Of a DNA stretch of 64,000 nucleotides, positions 47,857-56,810 are shown piece by piece. The notes under the pieces were generated by a model. The model had not been told where the DNA came from. It worked only from the letters and a program-made list of their open reading frames with translations, and made no database searches. Position 1 is the first letter of the stretch; each line of letters starts with the position of its first letter. The stretch covers positions 125,319 through 189,318 of the forward strand of contig NZ_MUGS01000005.1 in NCBI RefSeq assembly GCF_002222055.1, in the 5' to 3' direction. Origin of the DNA: Flavobacterium araucananum (GTDB lineage Bacteria; Bacteroidota; Bacteroidia; Flavobacteriales; Flavobacteriaceae). The position numbers were made by a program, and so were the translations under genes.

Positions 47857-47920
47857 CGAAATATGTTAAATTATATTTCGTGCAAAATAGATGTATAATC
47901 TTCTTTTAAACATCTATTTT
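47857..47920 (+). promoter_or_regulatory. Two adjacent hairpins upstream of wzy
   Basis: In the 229-base gap 47709-47937, CGAAATAT (47857-47864) pairs with ATATTTCG (47873-47880), and AAAATAGATG (47884-47893) pairs perfectly with CATCTATTTT (47911-47920). The second stem ends in TTTT, 17 bases before the wzy ATG. They could act as an attenuator or RNA-stability element. The rest of the gap shows nothing recognisable. Confidence 0.5.
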
Positions 47921-47937
47921 CTTAGTGTACTAAAATA

Positions 47938-48978
47938 ATGTATTTCTACTATTTAATTTTCGCTTTATTTGTTCTGTTTTCGCTTATTACAGATACGAAA
48001 ACAAAAAAAAGTTTTTTTGTTTTTAGTACATTCTTATTGATAGTCATAGCTGCATTTAGAGGAGATAATGTTGATAGAGACTATCTAACTTATATTTCTT
48101 ATTTAAAAGATTTAGATAATTTATCTTTAATTCAGCTTGAGCCCACATTTTTCATTATAGCCCACATTTCATTGTTGCTGGGAAGTTCTGTAATTTTATT
48201 TATAATTTATGCTATTGTTGGGGTTTCAATTAAAGCCAAGGCTATTACAAATCTTACTCAATTCTGGTTTTTATCATTAATTATTTATTTTTCGTATTAT
48301 TTTTTGCTACATGAAATGACTCAGGTAAGAGTTGGTGTTAGTGCGGGAATTTTACTTTTGGCAGTGCCGGATATTTATAATAGAAAATTGACTCCTTTTC
48401 TTTTAAAGGTATTGATTGGTTGTTTATTTCACTATTCAATGATAGTGTTTCTTCCTTTTTATTTTTTGGGAGGAACCAAAATCAATAAAATATTTTATTT
48501 AGGAGGAATTATTTTTGTTTATGTATTTTATTTCCTTGGGTTAAATGTTTTTTCAATATTAAGTTTAATTCCACTTGGCTTTCTTCAAGTTAAAATCGAC
48601 TCATATCAAATATTAATGGATCAAGATAAAAATGTTGAGATTAACGTAATCAATATTTTAATGATTTTAAGAGTATTTTATATGATTATTTTGATTTATA
48701 AACAAGAATTACTTCAAAGCATTAATGTTTATTCGACGGTTCTAATTAAGATATATAGTTGGTCACTTTTTTGTTTAGTTCTGCTGGCAAGTATGCCAGT
48801 AATGGCTTTTAGAGTAAATCAATTGTTATGTATTGTTGAAATTATACTCTGGCCATTTATGATATATTTGTTTAGAGAAAAATACCTTATGACATCAATT
48901 GTATTATTAGTTGCTTTAGGTATGTTATCAATAGAACTGTTTTACAATGGATTAATTTCCGCTTATTTTAATTTATAA
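47938..48978 (+). CDS. wzy: EpsG-family polysaccharide polymerase (Wzy)
   Basis: The 346-residue integral membrane protein has about 9-10 hydrophobic segments. It carries an EpsG-family pattern: AFRGDNVDRDYLTYISY after the second segment (residues 39-55) and the QVRVGVSAGILLLA motif near 128-141. It would polymerise repeat units in the periplasm. The TAATG junction with the following glycosyltransferase means a one-base overlap. Confidence 0.85.
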   Translation: MYFYYLIFALFVLFSLITDTKTKKSFFVFSTFLLIVIAAFRGDNVDRDYLTYISYLKDLDNLSLIQLEPTFFIIAHISLLLGSSVILFIIYAIVGVSIKAKAITNLTQFWFLSLIIYFSYYFLLHEMTQVRVGVSAGILLLAVPDIYNRKLTPFLLKVLIGCLFHYSMIVFLPFYFLGGTKINKIFYLGGIIFVYVFYFLGLNVFSILSLIPLGFLQVKIDSYQILMDQDKNVEINVINILMILRVFYMIILIYKQELLQSINVYSTVLIKIYSWSLFCLVLLASMPVMAFRVNQLLCIVEIILWPFMIYLFREKYLMTSIVLLVALGMLSIELFYNGLISAYFNL

Positions 48979-49829
48979 TGTTTAGTCCATTTTTCAATCA
49001 AATATTACCAATTGTAATAATTTACAATCAAAAGATTAAAACATCAGATACTATCTTAACTCTAAATTCTGAACTTCAGAAATTAAACATTAGGATGACG
49101 ATTTTTATATATGATAATTCACAAATTTTAGACATAGATAATAAAGTAGATAGATTTGAAAATCTTGACATTATTTATCATCATGATAAGGATAATGGAG
49201 GATTAAGTGCAGGCTATAATATGGGAGCTAAATTAGCTACAGAATTAAAAAAAACTTGGATTCTTTTATTAGACCAGGATACAACATTTAAAAATTTATT
49301 GGAATCTTTTAATTTCAATATCCAGAGATATCCTAATATACATTTGTTTGCTCCAATTGTTAAATTAAATAATAATGTAATTTTTTCTCCAAGTATTGTA
49401 AAACACAAGAGAGGATACCCTCCAAAAACAATTTCTCCAGGAATATATAGTCTGAATAATTTTTCACCTATTAATAGTGGAATGCTGATCGCTTTAAAAT
49501 TATTTTATGAGGTTGGAGGATATAATGAAAAAATCAAAGTTGATTTTTGTGATTTTCAATTTATAGAAAAGGTATATGTTAAAAATCCCTTATTTGTTGT
49601 TGTTGATTCTGTTGCTATACAGGATTTTTCTGCGTTTGAACCTTCCGTTGAAAAACAATTAAAAAGATTCAATATTTATCTAAATGACGTTCATAATTGT
49701 TATAAACCAAGTATATATGATAAATTTGGATTTTTTTACACTGTTACACGACATACTTTAGGTCTGACTTACAAACTTAAAAGTCATAAATTTATAATTA
49801 TTTATATCAAGAAATACCTATTTTATTAA
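48978..49829 (+). CDS. GT2-family glycosyltransferase (rhamnosyltransferase-like)
   Basis: The 283-residue product has DKDNGGLSAGYNMGAKLA near residues 70-87 and WILLLDQDTTF near 93-103, the pattern of the RfbN/WbbL-like rhamnosyltransferases in GT2, with the LDQD acid motif. Since dTDP-rhamnose genes are present, L-rhamnose is a reasonable donor, but this is inferred from family resemblance. It starts on the wzy stop and ends directly before the next ATG. Confidence 0.72.
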   Translation: MFSPFFNQILPIVIIYNQKIKTSDTILTLNSELQKLNIRMTIFIYDNSQILDIDNKVDRFENLDIIYHHDKDNGGLSAGYNMGAKLATELKKTWILLLDQDTTFKNLLESFNFNIQRYPNIHLFAPIVKLNNNVIFSPSIVKHKRGYPPKTISPGIYSLNNFSPINSGMLIALKLFYEVGGYNEKIKVDFCDFQFIEKVYVKNPLFVVVDSVAIQDFSAFEPSVEKQLKRFNIYLNDVHNCYKPSIYDKFGFFYTVTRHTLGLTYKLKSHKFIIIYIKKYLFY

Positions 49830-50573
49830 ATGCAGATTATACAGCCTAGAATTACAGTTTGTCTAGCTTCATATAATGGTGAAAAATTCATTAAAGAACA
49901 GATTGAGTCAATATTAATTCAATTACAAAAAGATGATGAATTAATAATATCTGATGATGGTTCTGTTGATAACACTATTGATGTAATTAAGTCAATAAAG
50001 GATTCCAGAATAAAACTATTGGCAGGTAATAGTTTCAGAGATCCAATAAAAAATTTTCAAAATTGCTTACAATATGCTGCGGGTGAGTATATTTTCCTTT
50101 CTGATCAAGATGATGTCTGGATAGAAAAAAAGTGTGATAAAATAGTTGATCTTTTGAAGAATTATGAACTAGTTGTTACTGATTCAATGATTGTAGATGA
50201 GACTTTAAATATATTAGAACCGTCATTTTTTAAATTTTTTGGATCAGGAAAAGGCATATTAAAAAATGTAGTAAAAAGTTCATATTATGGTTCATGTATG
50301 GCTTTTCGAAAAAGTTTACTAGATAAAAGTTTGCCATTTCCTAATACTAAAGAAATTGGACATGATTTATGGATTGGTCTAGTAGCGGAGATGACCGGAA
50401 GCGTGCTTTTTTATGATGAACCATTGATATTATATAGAAGGCATACATTAGCTTTTACTGTTACAGGAATGAGTAAGAGTAAAAGAAGTATTTTGAAGAA
50501 AATTAAGGGAAGAATAATAATGTTTCGAGAAATAACTCGATTTTTAATTAAATATAGATGGAAAAAGGATTAG
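49830..50573 (+). CDS. GT2-family glycosyltransferase
   Basis: The 247-residue product begins RITVCLASYNGEKFIKEQIESIL and has ELIISDDGSVDNT near residues 34-46 and YIFLSDQDDVW near 87-97. This is the compact GT2 type with SDQDD as the metal motif, often annotated as rhamnosyl- or galactosyltransferase in O-antigen clusters. The gene directly abuts the previous one and overlaps the next by 16 bases. Confidence 0.78.
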   Translation: MQIIQPRITVCLASYNGEKFIKEQIESILIQLQKDDELIISDDGSVDNTIDVIKSIKDSRIKLLAGNSFRDPIKNFQNCLQYAAGEYIFLSDQDDVWIEKKCDKIVDLLKNYELVVTDSMIVDETLNILEPSFFKFFGSGKGILKNVVKSSYYGSCMAFRKSLLDKSLPFPNTKEIGHDLWIGLVAEMTGSVLFYDEPLILYRRHTLAFTVTGMSKSKRSILKKIKGRIIMFREITRFLIKYRWKKD

Positions 50574-51316
50574 TGTCAATTATAACTCCAATGTACAATG
50601 GGGAACGTTTTGTTGGAGATACTATAAATTCAGTTTTAAATCAGACATACTCTAATTGGGAAATTATAGTTATAGATGATGGATCAAAAGATAACGGACC
50701 AGAAAAAGTAAAGAAATTTGCTGATCAAGATAATCGAATTAGTATTTTTAGCCAAGCTAATGGAGGTTCAGCAGCAGCTAGAAATAATGGTATTAGAAGA
50801 GCAAAAGGACAGTATATTGCATTATTAGATGCTGATGATACATGGAATTCAGATTTTTTGGAAAAGCAAATTAAATTAATGAATGACAAAAATGCTCTTT
50901 TGGTTTATTCTTCACATACGAGAATCGACGAACATTCAAAGGAAATATTGACACCTTTTATAGTTCCAGAAAAAATAAATTATAATGATCTTTTAAAATC
51001 TTGTTATATCTCTTGTTTGACTGGCTTATATGATACTTCAGTATATGGAAAGATATATTTGAGAGAGGACATGAAAAGTTTGCGTGACGATTATGTGTAT
51101 TGGTTAGAAATAATGAAGAAAGTAAAAATAGCTTATGGTAATAAAGAGGTTATAGCAAATTATAGAATACTAAATTCTTCTGCCAGCCGCAAAAAAAATA
51201 AAGTTATTATTCCTCATTTTAAGGTTCTGTATAAAGTAGAAAAGTTAGGGTTGATTAAAAGCTTGTATTATCTTGGTAATTGGGCATTCATTAGTTATTT
51301 TAAATATAGAAAATGA
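50558..51316 (+). CDS. GT2-family glycosyltransferase
   Basis: The 252-residue product shows VSIITPMYNGERFVGDTINSVL at the start, EIIVIDDGSKDNG near 36-48, GGSAAARNNGIRRAKGQYIA and LLDADDTWNSDFLEKQ near 89-104, a clear GT2 fold. It overlaps its upstream neighbour by 16 bases and glf by 4 (ATGA). Sugar specificity is not evident. Confidence 0.82.
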   Translation: MEKGLVSIITPMYNGERFVGDTINSVLNQTYSNWEIIVIDDGSKDNGPEKVKKFADQDNRISIFSQANGGSAAARNNGIRRAKGQYIALLDADDTWNSDFLEKQIKLMNDKNALLVYSSHTRIDEHSKEILTPFIVPEKINYNDLLKSCYISCLTGLYDTSVYGKIYLREDMKSLRDDYVYWLEIMKKVKIAYGNKEVIANYRILNSSASRKKNKVIIPHFKVLYKVEKLGLIKSLYYLGNWAFISYFKYRK

Positions 51317-52440
51317 AAAAAGAATATGATTTCTTAATTGTTGGTGCAGGACTTTATGGAGCCATTTTTGCTCATGAAGCGACTAAAAGAGGTAAGCGCT
51401 GTTTGGTTATTGATAAACGTGATCACATTGCGGGTAATATTTTTTGCGAGAATATTGAAGGCATTAACGTTCATAAATATGGGGCACATATTTTTCATAC
51501 AAGTAATAAAGTAATTTGGGATTATGTTAATTCCTTTGTTGAATTTAATAGGTATACAAATTCGCCTGTAGCAAATTATAAAGGAGAATTATATAATCTT
51601 CCTTTTAATATGAATACATTTTATCAATTATGGAAAGTTAAAACGCCTATTGAAGCAAAAGCAAAGATAGATGAGCAAGTTGCTTTAACGGGGATAACTG
51701 ATCCACAAAATTTGGAGGAGCAGGCATTATCTTTAGTAGGTTCTGATATTTATTACAAATTAATTAAAGATTATACAGAGAAACAATGGGGACGTAAGGC
51801 TACTGAACTACCGTCTTTTATTATTAAAAGATTACCAGTTAGATTTACCTTTGATAATAACTATTTTAACGATAACTATCAGGGTATACCAATTGGAGGA
51901 TATACTAAAATTATTGAAAAGATGCTTGTCGGTATTGATGTAAGACTAGGTTTAGATTATTTTACAGATAAAGAGAACCTTAATAGTTTGGCAGAGACTA
52001 TTGTTTATACAGGTATGATTGATCAGTATTTTGATTATAAATTTGGGACTTTAGAGTACAGAAGTTTGAAATTTGAAAATGAAATTCATGATTGTGAAAA
52101 TTATCAAGGAAATGCAGTAGTAAATTATACGGATTCAGATACACCATATACAAGAATAATAGAGCATAAACATTTTGAATTTGGTACTCAGGAAAAGACA
52201 GTTATAACAAAAGAATATTCGCAAGAATGGACAAAAAAAGATGAGCCTTACTATCCTGTTAATGATGACAAAAACGATCAATTATTTAAAAAATATAAAG
52301 ATCTGGCTAAAAAAGAATCAAATGTAATTTTTGGAGGAAGACTAGCTGATTATAAATATTATGACATGCATCATGTTGTTGGTATTGCATTGAAAAAAAT
52401 TGGAGAAATATTCAAAGATAAAACTTTAGAAAATCTATAA
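51313..52440 (+). CDS. glf: UDP-galactopyranose mutase
   Basis: Glf is a flavoenzyme that interconverts UDP-Galp and UDP-Galf. The 375-residue product has the FAD motif FLIVGAGLYGAIFAHEATKRG at residues 6-26, DKRDHIAGNIF, KYGAHIFHTSNK near 56-67, and DYTEKQWGRKATELP with conserved Arg. Length is normal. It shows that the glycan may contain galactofuranose; a dedicated Galf transferase was not singled out among the GT2 genes. Confidence 0.95.
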   Translation: MKKEYDFLIVGAGLYGAIFAHEATKRGKRCLVIDKRDHIAGNIFCENIEGINVHKYGAHIFHTSNKVIWDYVNSFVEFNRYTNSPVANYKGELYNLPFNMNTFYQLWKVKTPIEAKAKIDEQVALTGITDPQNLEEQALSLVGSDIYYKLIKDYTEKQWGRKATELPSFIIKRLPVRFTFDNNYFNDNYQGIPIGGYTKIIEKMLVGIDVRLGLDYFTDKENLNSLAETIVYTGMIDQYFDYKFGTLEYRSLKFENEIHDCENYQGNAVVNYTDSDTPYTRIIEHKHFEFGTQEKTVITKEYSQEWTKKDEPYYPVNDDKNDQLFKKYKDLAKKESNVIFGGRLADYKYYDMHHVVGIALKKIGEIFKDKTLENL

Positions 52441-53333
52441 TGGAAGTATCTATTACTGGAGCTTCAGGTTTTGTTGGACGCAATCTTATTAATAGCTTAA
52501 AGGATGATAATGAGATTAATTTAATGAAAGTTAGGTATTATCCAAATCAAACGTTTCATTTTAAGGGAGATTCGGTTATTCATTTAGCAGGTAAAGCACA
52601 TGATCTAAAAAAAGTTTCACAACCAATAGATTATTATGAGGCAAATTTTGAGTTAACAAAACAGTTGTTTGATTCTTTTTTAACTTCGAAGTGCTCTACT
52701 TTTATATTTATGAGTACAGTAAAAGCAGTAGCAGATGAAGTTAAAGGTGTTTTGACTGAAGAGTTTATTCCTAATCCTAAAACTCATTATGGGATAGCTA
52801 AACATCAAGCAGAAGAGTACATCTTATCCCATAATATACCAATTGGCAAAAGGGTTTATATATTAAGACCATGTATGATTCATGGGCCTGAGAATAAAGG
52901 AAATCTAAACTTACTTTATCATTTGGTAATAAAAGGATTTCCATGGCCATTAGGAGCTTTCGAAAATCAGCGTTCTTTCTTAAGCGTAGAAAATCTATGC
53001 TTTGTGATTCAGGAATTGTTAGAAAATGAAAATATACCTTCAGGTATTTATCATTTGGCAGATGATGGATCATTATCGACAAATGAATTAATTGGACTAC
53101 TTGCATTAAGCTTAGAGAAAAAAAGCAACATTTGGAAAGTACCGATTTCGTGGATTAAAGTATTCTCTAAAGTTGGGGATTTTTTACATTTGCCTTTAAA
53201 TTCAGAAAGGTTAGAAAAGCTTACAGAAAATTATGTAGTAAGTAATCAAAAAATAGTTAAAGCTTTAGGTAAATCGTTTCCGATTTCAGTTGAGAATGGA
53301 TTACTAAAAACGTTTAAAACGTTTAGAAATTAA
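52440..53333 (+). CDS. NAD-dependent 4-ketoreductase/epimerase (WbpK/WreQ-like)
   Basis: The 297-residue SDR has VSITGASGFVGRNLINSL, VIHLAGKAHDLKK, FMSTVKAVADEVKG near residues 97-110 and the YGIAKHQAEEYIL YxxxK site near 121. These match the WbpK/WbpV/WreQ group that reduces UDP-4-keto-6-deoxy-HexNAc to UDP-FucNAc or UDP-QuiNAc for initiation of O-antigen on undecaprenyl phosphate. The needed 4,6-dehydratase (61800) and a WbpL-like transferase (56811) are both in the locus. FucNAc versus QuiNAc is undecided. Confidence 0.72.
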   Translation: MEVSITGASGFVGRNLINSLKDDNEINLMKVRYYPNQTFHFKGDSVIHLAGKAHDLKKVSQPIDYYEANFELTKQLFDSFLTSKCSTFIFMSTVKAVADEVKGVLTEEFIPNPKTHYGIAKHQAEEYILSHNIPIGKRVYILRPCMIHGPENKGNLNLLYHLVIKGFPWPLGAFENQRSFLSVENLCFVIQELLENENIPSGIYHLADDGSLSTNELIGLLALSLEKKSNIWKVPISWIKVFSKVGDFLHLPLNSERLEKLTENYVVSNQKIVKALGKSFPISVENGLLKTFKTFRN

Positions 53334-53347
53334 CATAAATAACAAAA

Positions 53348-54460
53348 ATGAAAATAGCACTTATAACAGGGATTACAGGCCAAGATGGGGCATATTTGGC
53401 TGATTTATTATTAAAAAAAGGATATGAAGTTCACGGTATTAAACGCCGTAGTTCACTATTTAATACAGATCGTATTGATCATTTATACCAAGATCCTCAT
53501 GAAGAAAATGTACGCTTCAAATTGCATTATGGAGATTTGAGTGATTCAACTAACTTAATCCGTATTATACAAGAAGTGCAACCAGATGAAATCTATAATC
53601 TTGGAGCAATGAGTCATGTAAAGGTGAGTTTTGATACTCCGGAATATACTGCTAACGCAGATGGGATTGGTACGCTCCGCTTGTTAGAGGCAATGCGTAT
53701 TTTAAATCTTACAAAGAAAACCAAGATATATCAAGCTTCAACCTCGGAGTTATATGGATTAGTTCAGGCTGTTCCACAATCTGAAACTACACCTTTTTAT
53801 CCTCGTTCTCCTTATGCTGTTGCTAAAATGTATGCATATTGGATTACAGTAAATTATAGAGAAGCATATGGCATGTTTGCATGCAACGGGATTTTATTCA
53901 ATCATGAAAGTCCTTTAAGAGGAGAAACTTTTGTTACTCGTAAAATTACGAGAGCAGTTTCTAAAATGGCATTGGGATTACAAGATAATTTGTTTTTAGG
54001 AAATCTAGATGCAAGACGAGATTGGGGACATGCTAAGGATTATGTTGAAGCAATGTGGCTAATATTACAACAAGAAGAGCCTGAAGATTATGTTATTGCT
54101 ACCGGAGTTACAACAACAGTTCGTGATTTTGTGAGAATGTCATTTTCAGAAGTAGGTATTGCTATTGAATTTAGAGGAGAAGGAGTAAATGAAAAAGGAT
54201 ATATTGTTAGCTGCTCAAATCCAGACTATCAAATAGAGGTAGGTAAAGAAGTGGTAGTTATAGATCCAAAATATTTCCGTCCAACAGAAGTCGATTTGTT
54301 AATTGGTGATCCAACTAAATCAAATAGTAAGTTAGGTTGGAAACCTAAGTATGATTTACCTATGCTGGTAAAAGAGATGATGGCTTCAGATGTAGAGAAT
54401 TTTCAAAAAGAAAAAATGTTAAAAGCGGCGGGATATCGAGTTAAAAATCAATTTGAATAA
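53348..54460 (+). CDS. gmd: GDP-mannose 4,6-dehydratase
   Basis: Gmd makes GDP-4-keto-6-deoxymannose. The 370-residue product shows [18 protein letters not shown], the [18 protein letters not shown] loop, [11 protein letters not shown] near 128, [20 protein letters not shown] and [16 protein letters not shown]. Length is normal. Product can go to fucose, perosamine or colitose; the two following genes favour colitose. Confidence 0.97.
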   Translation: MKIALITGITGQDGAYLADLLLKKGYEVHGIKRRSSLFNTDRIDHLYQDPHEENVRFKLHYGDLSDSTNLIRIIQEVQPDEIYNLGAMSHVKVSFDTPEYTANADGIGTLRLLEAMRILNLTKKTKIYQASTSELYGLVQAVPQSETTPFYPRSPYAVAKMYAYWITVNYREAYGMFACNGILFNHESPLRGETFVTRKITRAVSKMALGLQDNLFLGNLDARRDWGHAKDYVEAMWLILQQEEPEDYVIATGVTTTVRDFVRMSFSEVGIAIEFRGEGVNEKGYIVSCSNPDYQIEVGKEVVVIDPKYFRPTEVDLLIGDPTKSNSKLGWKPKYDLPMLVKEMMASDVENFQKEKMLKAAGYRVKNQFE

Positions 54461-54513
54461 AAATCAAAATTAGTTGTAGATTTTTTTAATGATGTTATAA
54501 ATATATTGAAAGA

Positions 54514-55473
54514 ATGAAAAAAAATGATAAAATATTTCTAACAGGTCATAGAGGAATGTTAGGGAGTACTACTCAAAAGTTATTAATTGAAAAGGGGTAT
54601 ACTAATATTATTACTAAAACGCATAAAGAGTTAGATTTAACTAATCAAAATGATGTAGAAGAATTCTTTAAAACTGAAAAGCCACAATTTGTAATACATA
54701 TAGCAGCAAAAGTAGGAGGGATAAAAGCAAACATAGATAATCCAGCTATATTTTTATATGATAATTTAATTATGCAAGCGAATGTAATTAATTCATCCTA
54801 TAAAAATGGAGTTGAAAAATTTGTTTTTATTGCTAGTTCATGTATTTATCCTAAAGATAGCCCACAACCAATGAAAGAGGAATATCTTTTAGATGGTAAA
54901 TTAGAGCCTACAAATGAAGGTTATGCTATTGGGAAAATAGCAGGGATAAAATTATTAGAAACATATAATAAACAATATGGTTTTAATGGAATAAGTTTAA
55001 TTCCGAGTAACTTATATGGACCAAATGATACGTTTGACTTAAATCATGCCCATGTTTTGTCGTCTCTTGTGAAAAAAATTGTTGATGCAAAAGATAATTT
55101 AGATCCATCAATTACATTATGGGGAACTGGGATTGCAAGACGAGAATTTTTACATGTCGAAGATTTCTCAAAAGCGGTTATTCATTTTTTTGAAAATTAT
55201 AATTCTCCATATTATATTAATGTAGGTCCGGGAGAAGATATAAGCATAAGTGAATTAGCAAAACTCATTGTAAAAAAAGTTGGATTTGAAGGAGATATCT
55301 TGTGGGATGAAACAAAACCAAATGGCATGTTAAGAAAGTGTATGGATGTCACAAATATGCAGAATGAAAATTTTATGCCAAAAATAAGTTTAGAAGAAGG
55401 AATTGATCAAGTAATAATAAGTTATAAAAAGCAAAAAAATGAACATACCATTAATGCGAAAAGCATTTCTTAA
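54514..55473 (+). CDS. colC: GDP-L-fucose synthase family epimerase-reductase, probably GDP-L-colitose synthase
   Basis: The 319-residue product has IFLTGHRGMLGSTTQKLL, IHIAAKVGGIKANIDNPA, ASSCIYPKDSPQPMKEE near 109-125 and YAIGKIAGIKLLE, the Fcl pattern. Fcl and ColC are homologous C5-epimerase/C4-reductases and hard to tell apart. Its neighbour downstream is a ColD-like 3-dehydratase whose gene overlaps it by 35 bases, so a ColC role is more likely than plain GDP-fucose synthesis, though dual use is possible. Confidence 0.75.
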   Translation: MKKNDKIFLTGHRGMLGSTTQKLLIEKGYTNIITKTHKELDLTNQNDVEEFFKTEKPQFVIHIAAKVGGIKANIDNPAIFLYDNLIMQANVINSSYKNGVEKFVFIASSCIYPKDSPQPMKEEYLLDGKLEPTNEGYAIGKIAGIKLLETYNKQYGFNGISLIPSNLYGPNDTFDLNHAHVLSSLVKKIVDAKDNLDPSITLWGTGIARREFLHVEDFSKAVIHFFENYNSPYYINVGPGEDISISELAKLIVKKVGFEGDILWDETKPNGMLRKCMDVTNMQNENFMPKISLEEGIDQVIISYKKQKNEHTINAKSIS

Positions 55474-56614
55474 AGAAGAAGAAACTAAAAAAGCACTGTC
55501 AGAATTTATATTAAATGCAGACAGATTAAGTATGGATATTGAATGTAAAAAATTTGAGAATAAATTTGCATTATATCAAAAGTGTAAGCATGCGATTCTA
55601 TTTAATAGTGGGGGTAGCGCGAATTTAGCAATGCTTCAGGCGTTAAAGAATTTAGGTAAATTAAAAGATGGTGACAAAGTTGGTTTTTCTGCATTGACAT
55701 GGTCAACTAATACGATGCCAATAATTCAATTAGGGATGATTCCTGTAGCCTTAGATTGTCAGCCAGATACTTTAAACACAATGTCATCTCATTTGTTAGA
55801 AAGACTAAAAAGCACAGATTTACAAGCTCTTTTCATTACTAATATTTTAGGTTTTACAGGAGATATAGATGTAATTAGAGAAATTTGTAACGAAAAAAAT
55901 ATTGTTTTAATTGAGGATAATTGTGAGTCTTTAGGGACAGAATTGCCACAAGGGAAAGCCGGTAATTTTGGTATAGGGGCAAGTTTTTCATTTTTCGTAG
56001 CCCACCACATGTCTACTATAGAAGGTGGGATGGTTTGTACGGATGATGATGATTTTGCAGAAATGTTAACAATTGTTCGAGCAAATGGTTGGGATAGAAA
56101 TTTAACAAATGATCAGCAAAAGAAGTGGAGAAGCAAATTTAATATTGAATCTGAATTTCAAGCTAAATATACATTTTATGATTTAGGCTATAATTTTAGA
56201 CCTACAGAGATTACAGGATTTTTAGGACAGTATCAAATGGAATTTCTTGAAGAAAATATTAAAAAAAGAGAGCAAAATTATTTAAGGATTGAAAAAATTA
56301 TTAAAGAAAATGATGATTTTGTCTACTTGAAGCATGATCATATTTTAACATTATCTACGTTTGCGTTTCCTCTCGTTTGTAAAACTCCTGAATTAAGAGA
56401 AGAATACCTTAATAAATTTACTGCTGCTGGTGTAGAAATCAGGCCAATGATAGCTGGAAATATGCAAGAACAGCCATTTTATAAAAAATACGTTAGTGAC
56501 TTATATGAAATGCCTGGAGCTGATATGATGCATTCTAATGGGTTTTATTGTGGAAACTATCCGGAGTTATTAGAAGAAGATTTGGTTGTTTTTGAGAGTT
56601 TATTGAGGAAATAA
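55439..56614 (+). CDS. colD: GDP-4-keto-6-deoxymannose 3-dehydratase (ColD-like)
   Basis: ColD is a DegT-fold PLP enzyme that removes the C3 hydroxyl using glutamate as amino donor, without an iron-sulfur cluster. In the 391-residue product the lysine site reads SFFVAHHMSTIEGG, with His189 replacing Lys as in E. coli ColD (His188). EDNCESLG, VRANGWDRNL and VEIRPMIAGN also fit ColD as I recall it. The RfbH-type cysteine cluster is absent. Position after gmd and the Fcl/ColC gene supports GDP-colitose. The 35-base overlap with colC is long but the N-terminal MNIPLMRKAF is conserved. Confidence 0.85.
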   Translation: MNIPLMRKAFLKEEETKKALSEFILNADRLSMDIECKKFENKFALYQKCKHAILFNSGGSANLAMLQALKNLGKLKDGDKVGFSALTWSTNTMPIIQLGMIPVALDCQPDTLNTMSSHLLERLKSTDLQALFITNILGFTGDIDVIREICNEKNIVLIEDNCESLGTELPQGKAGNFGIGASFSFFVAHHMSTIEGGMVCTDDDDFAEMLTIVRANGWDRNLTNDQQKKWRSKFNIESEFQAKYTFYDLGYNFRPTEITGFLGQYQMEFLEENIKKREQNYLRIEKIIKENDDFVYLKHDHILTLSTFAFPLVCKTPELREEYLNKFTAAGVEIRPMIAGNMQEQPFYKKYVSDLYEMPGADMMHSNGFYCGNYPELLEEDLVVFESLLRK

Positions 56615-56723
56615 AATAAAATTATTTTCCCATATAGTTGTTCCGATGTTCCTTTTGTATTAAAAGAATTAATAATTTCCAATAGTAATTAATAAATGTT
56701 TTTTAAAGATTAGGAATATCGGA

Positions 56724-56807
56724 ATGTATAAAAAAGTAATAAATAAAATACAGGTATATTCAGCCCAGGAAGGATTAGAAAAAACAATAAAAAGCTTTAT
56801 AAAATAA
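56724..56807 (+). other. 27-codon small ORF in the colD-wbpL gap
   Basis: The 196-base gap 56615-56810 contains one ATG-started 27-codon frame (MYKKVINKIQVYSAQEGLEK and seven more residues) that ends 3 bases before the next gene. It might be a small leader peptide, or the remaining start of a decayed biosynthesis gene. There is no recognisable domain and no promoter box. The upstream part of the gap (56615-56723) shows nothing. Confidence 0.25.
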
Positions 56808-56810
56808 ATA

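Noticed and set aside
53348..56614. GDP-perosamine synthesis
   Set aside because: The perosamine synthase lysine is missing (His189), and an Fcl/ColC-type gene lies between.
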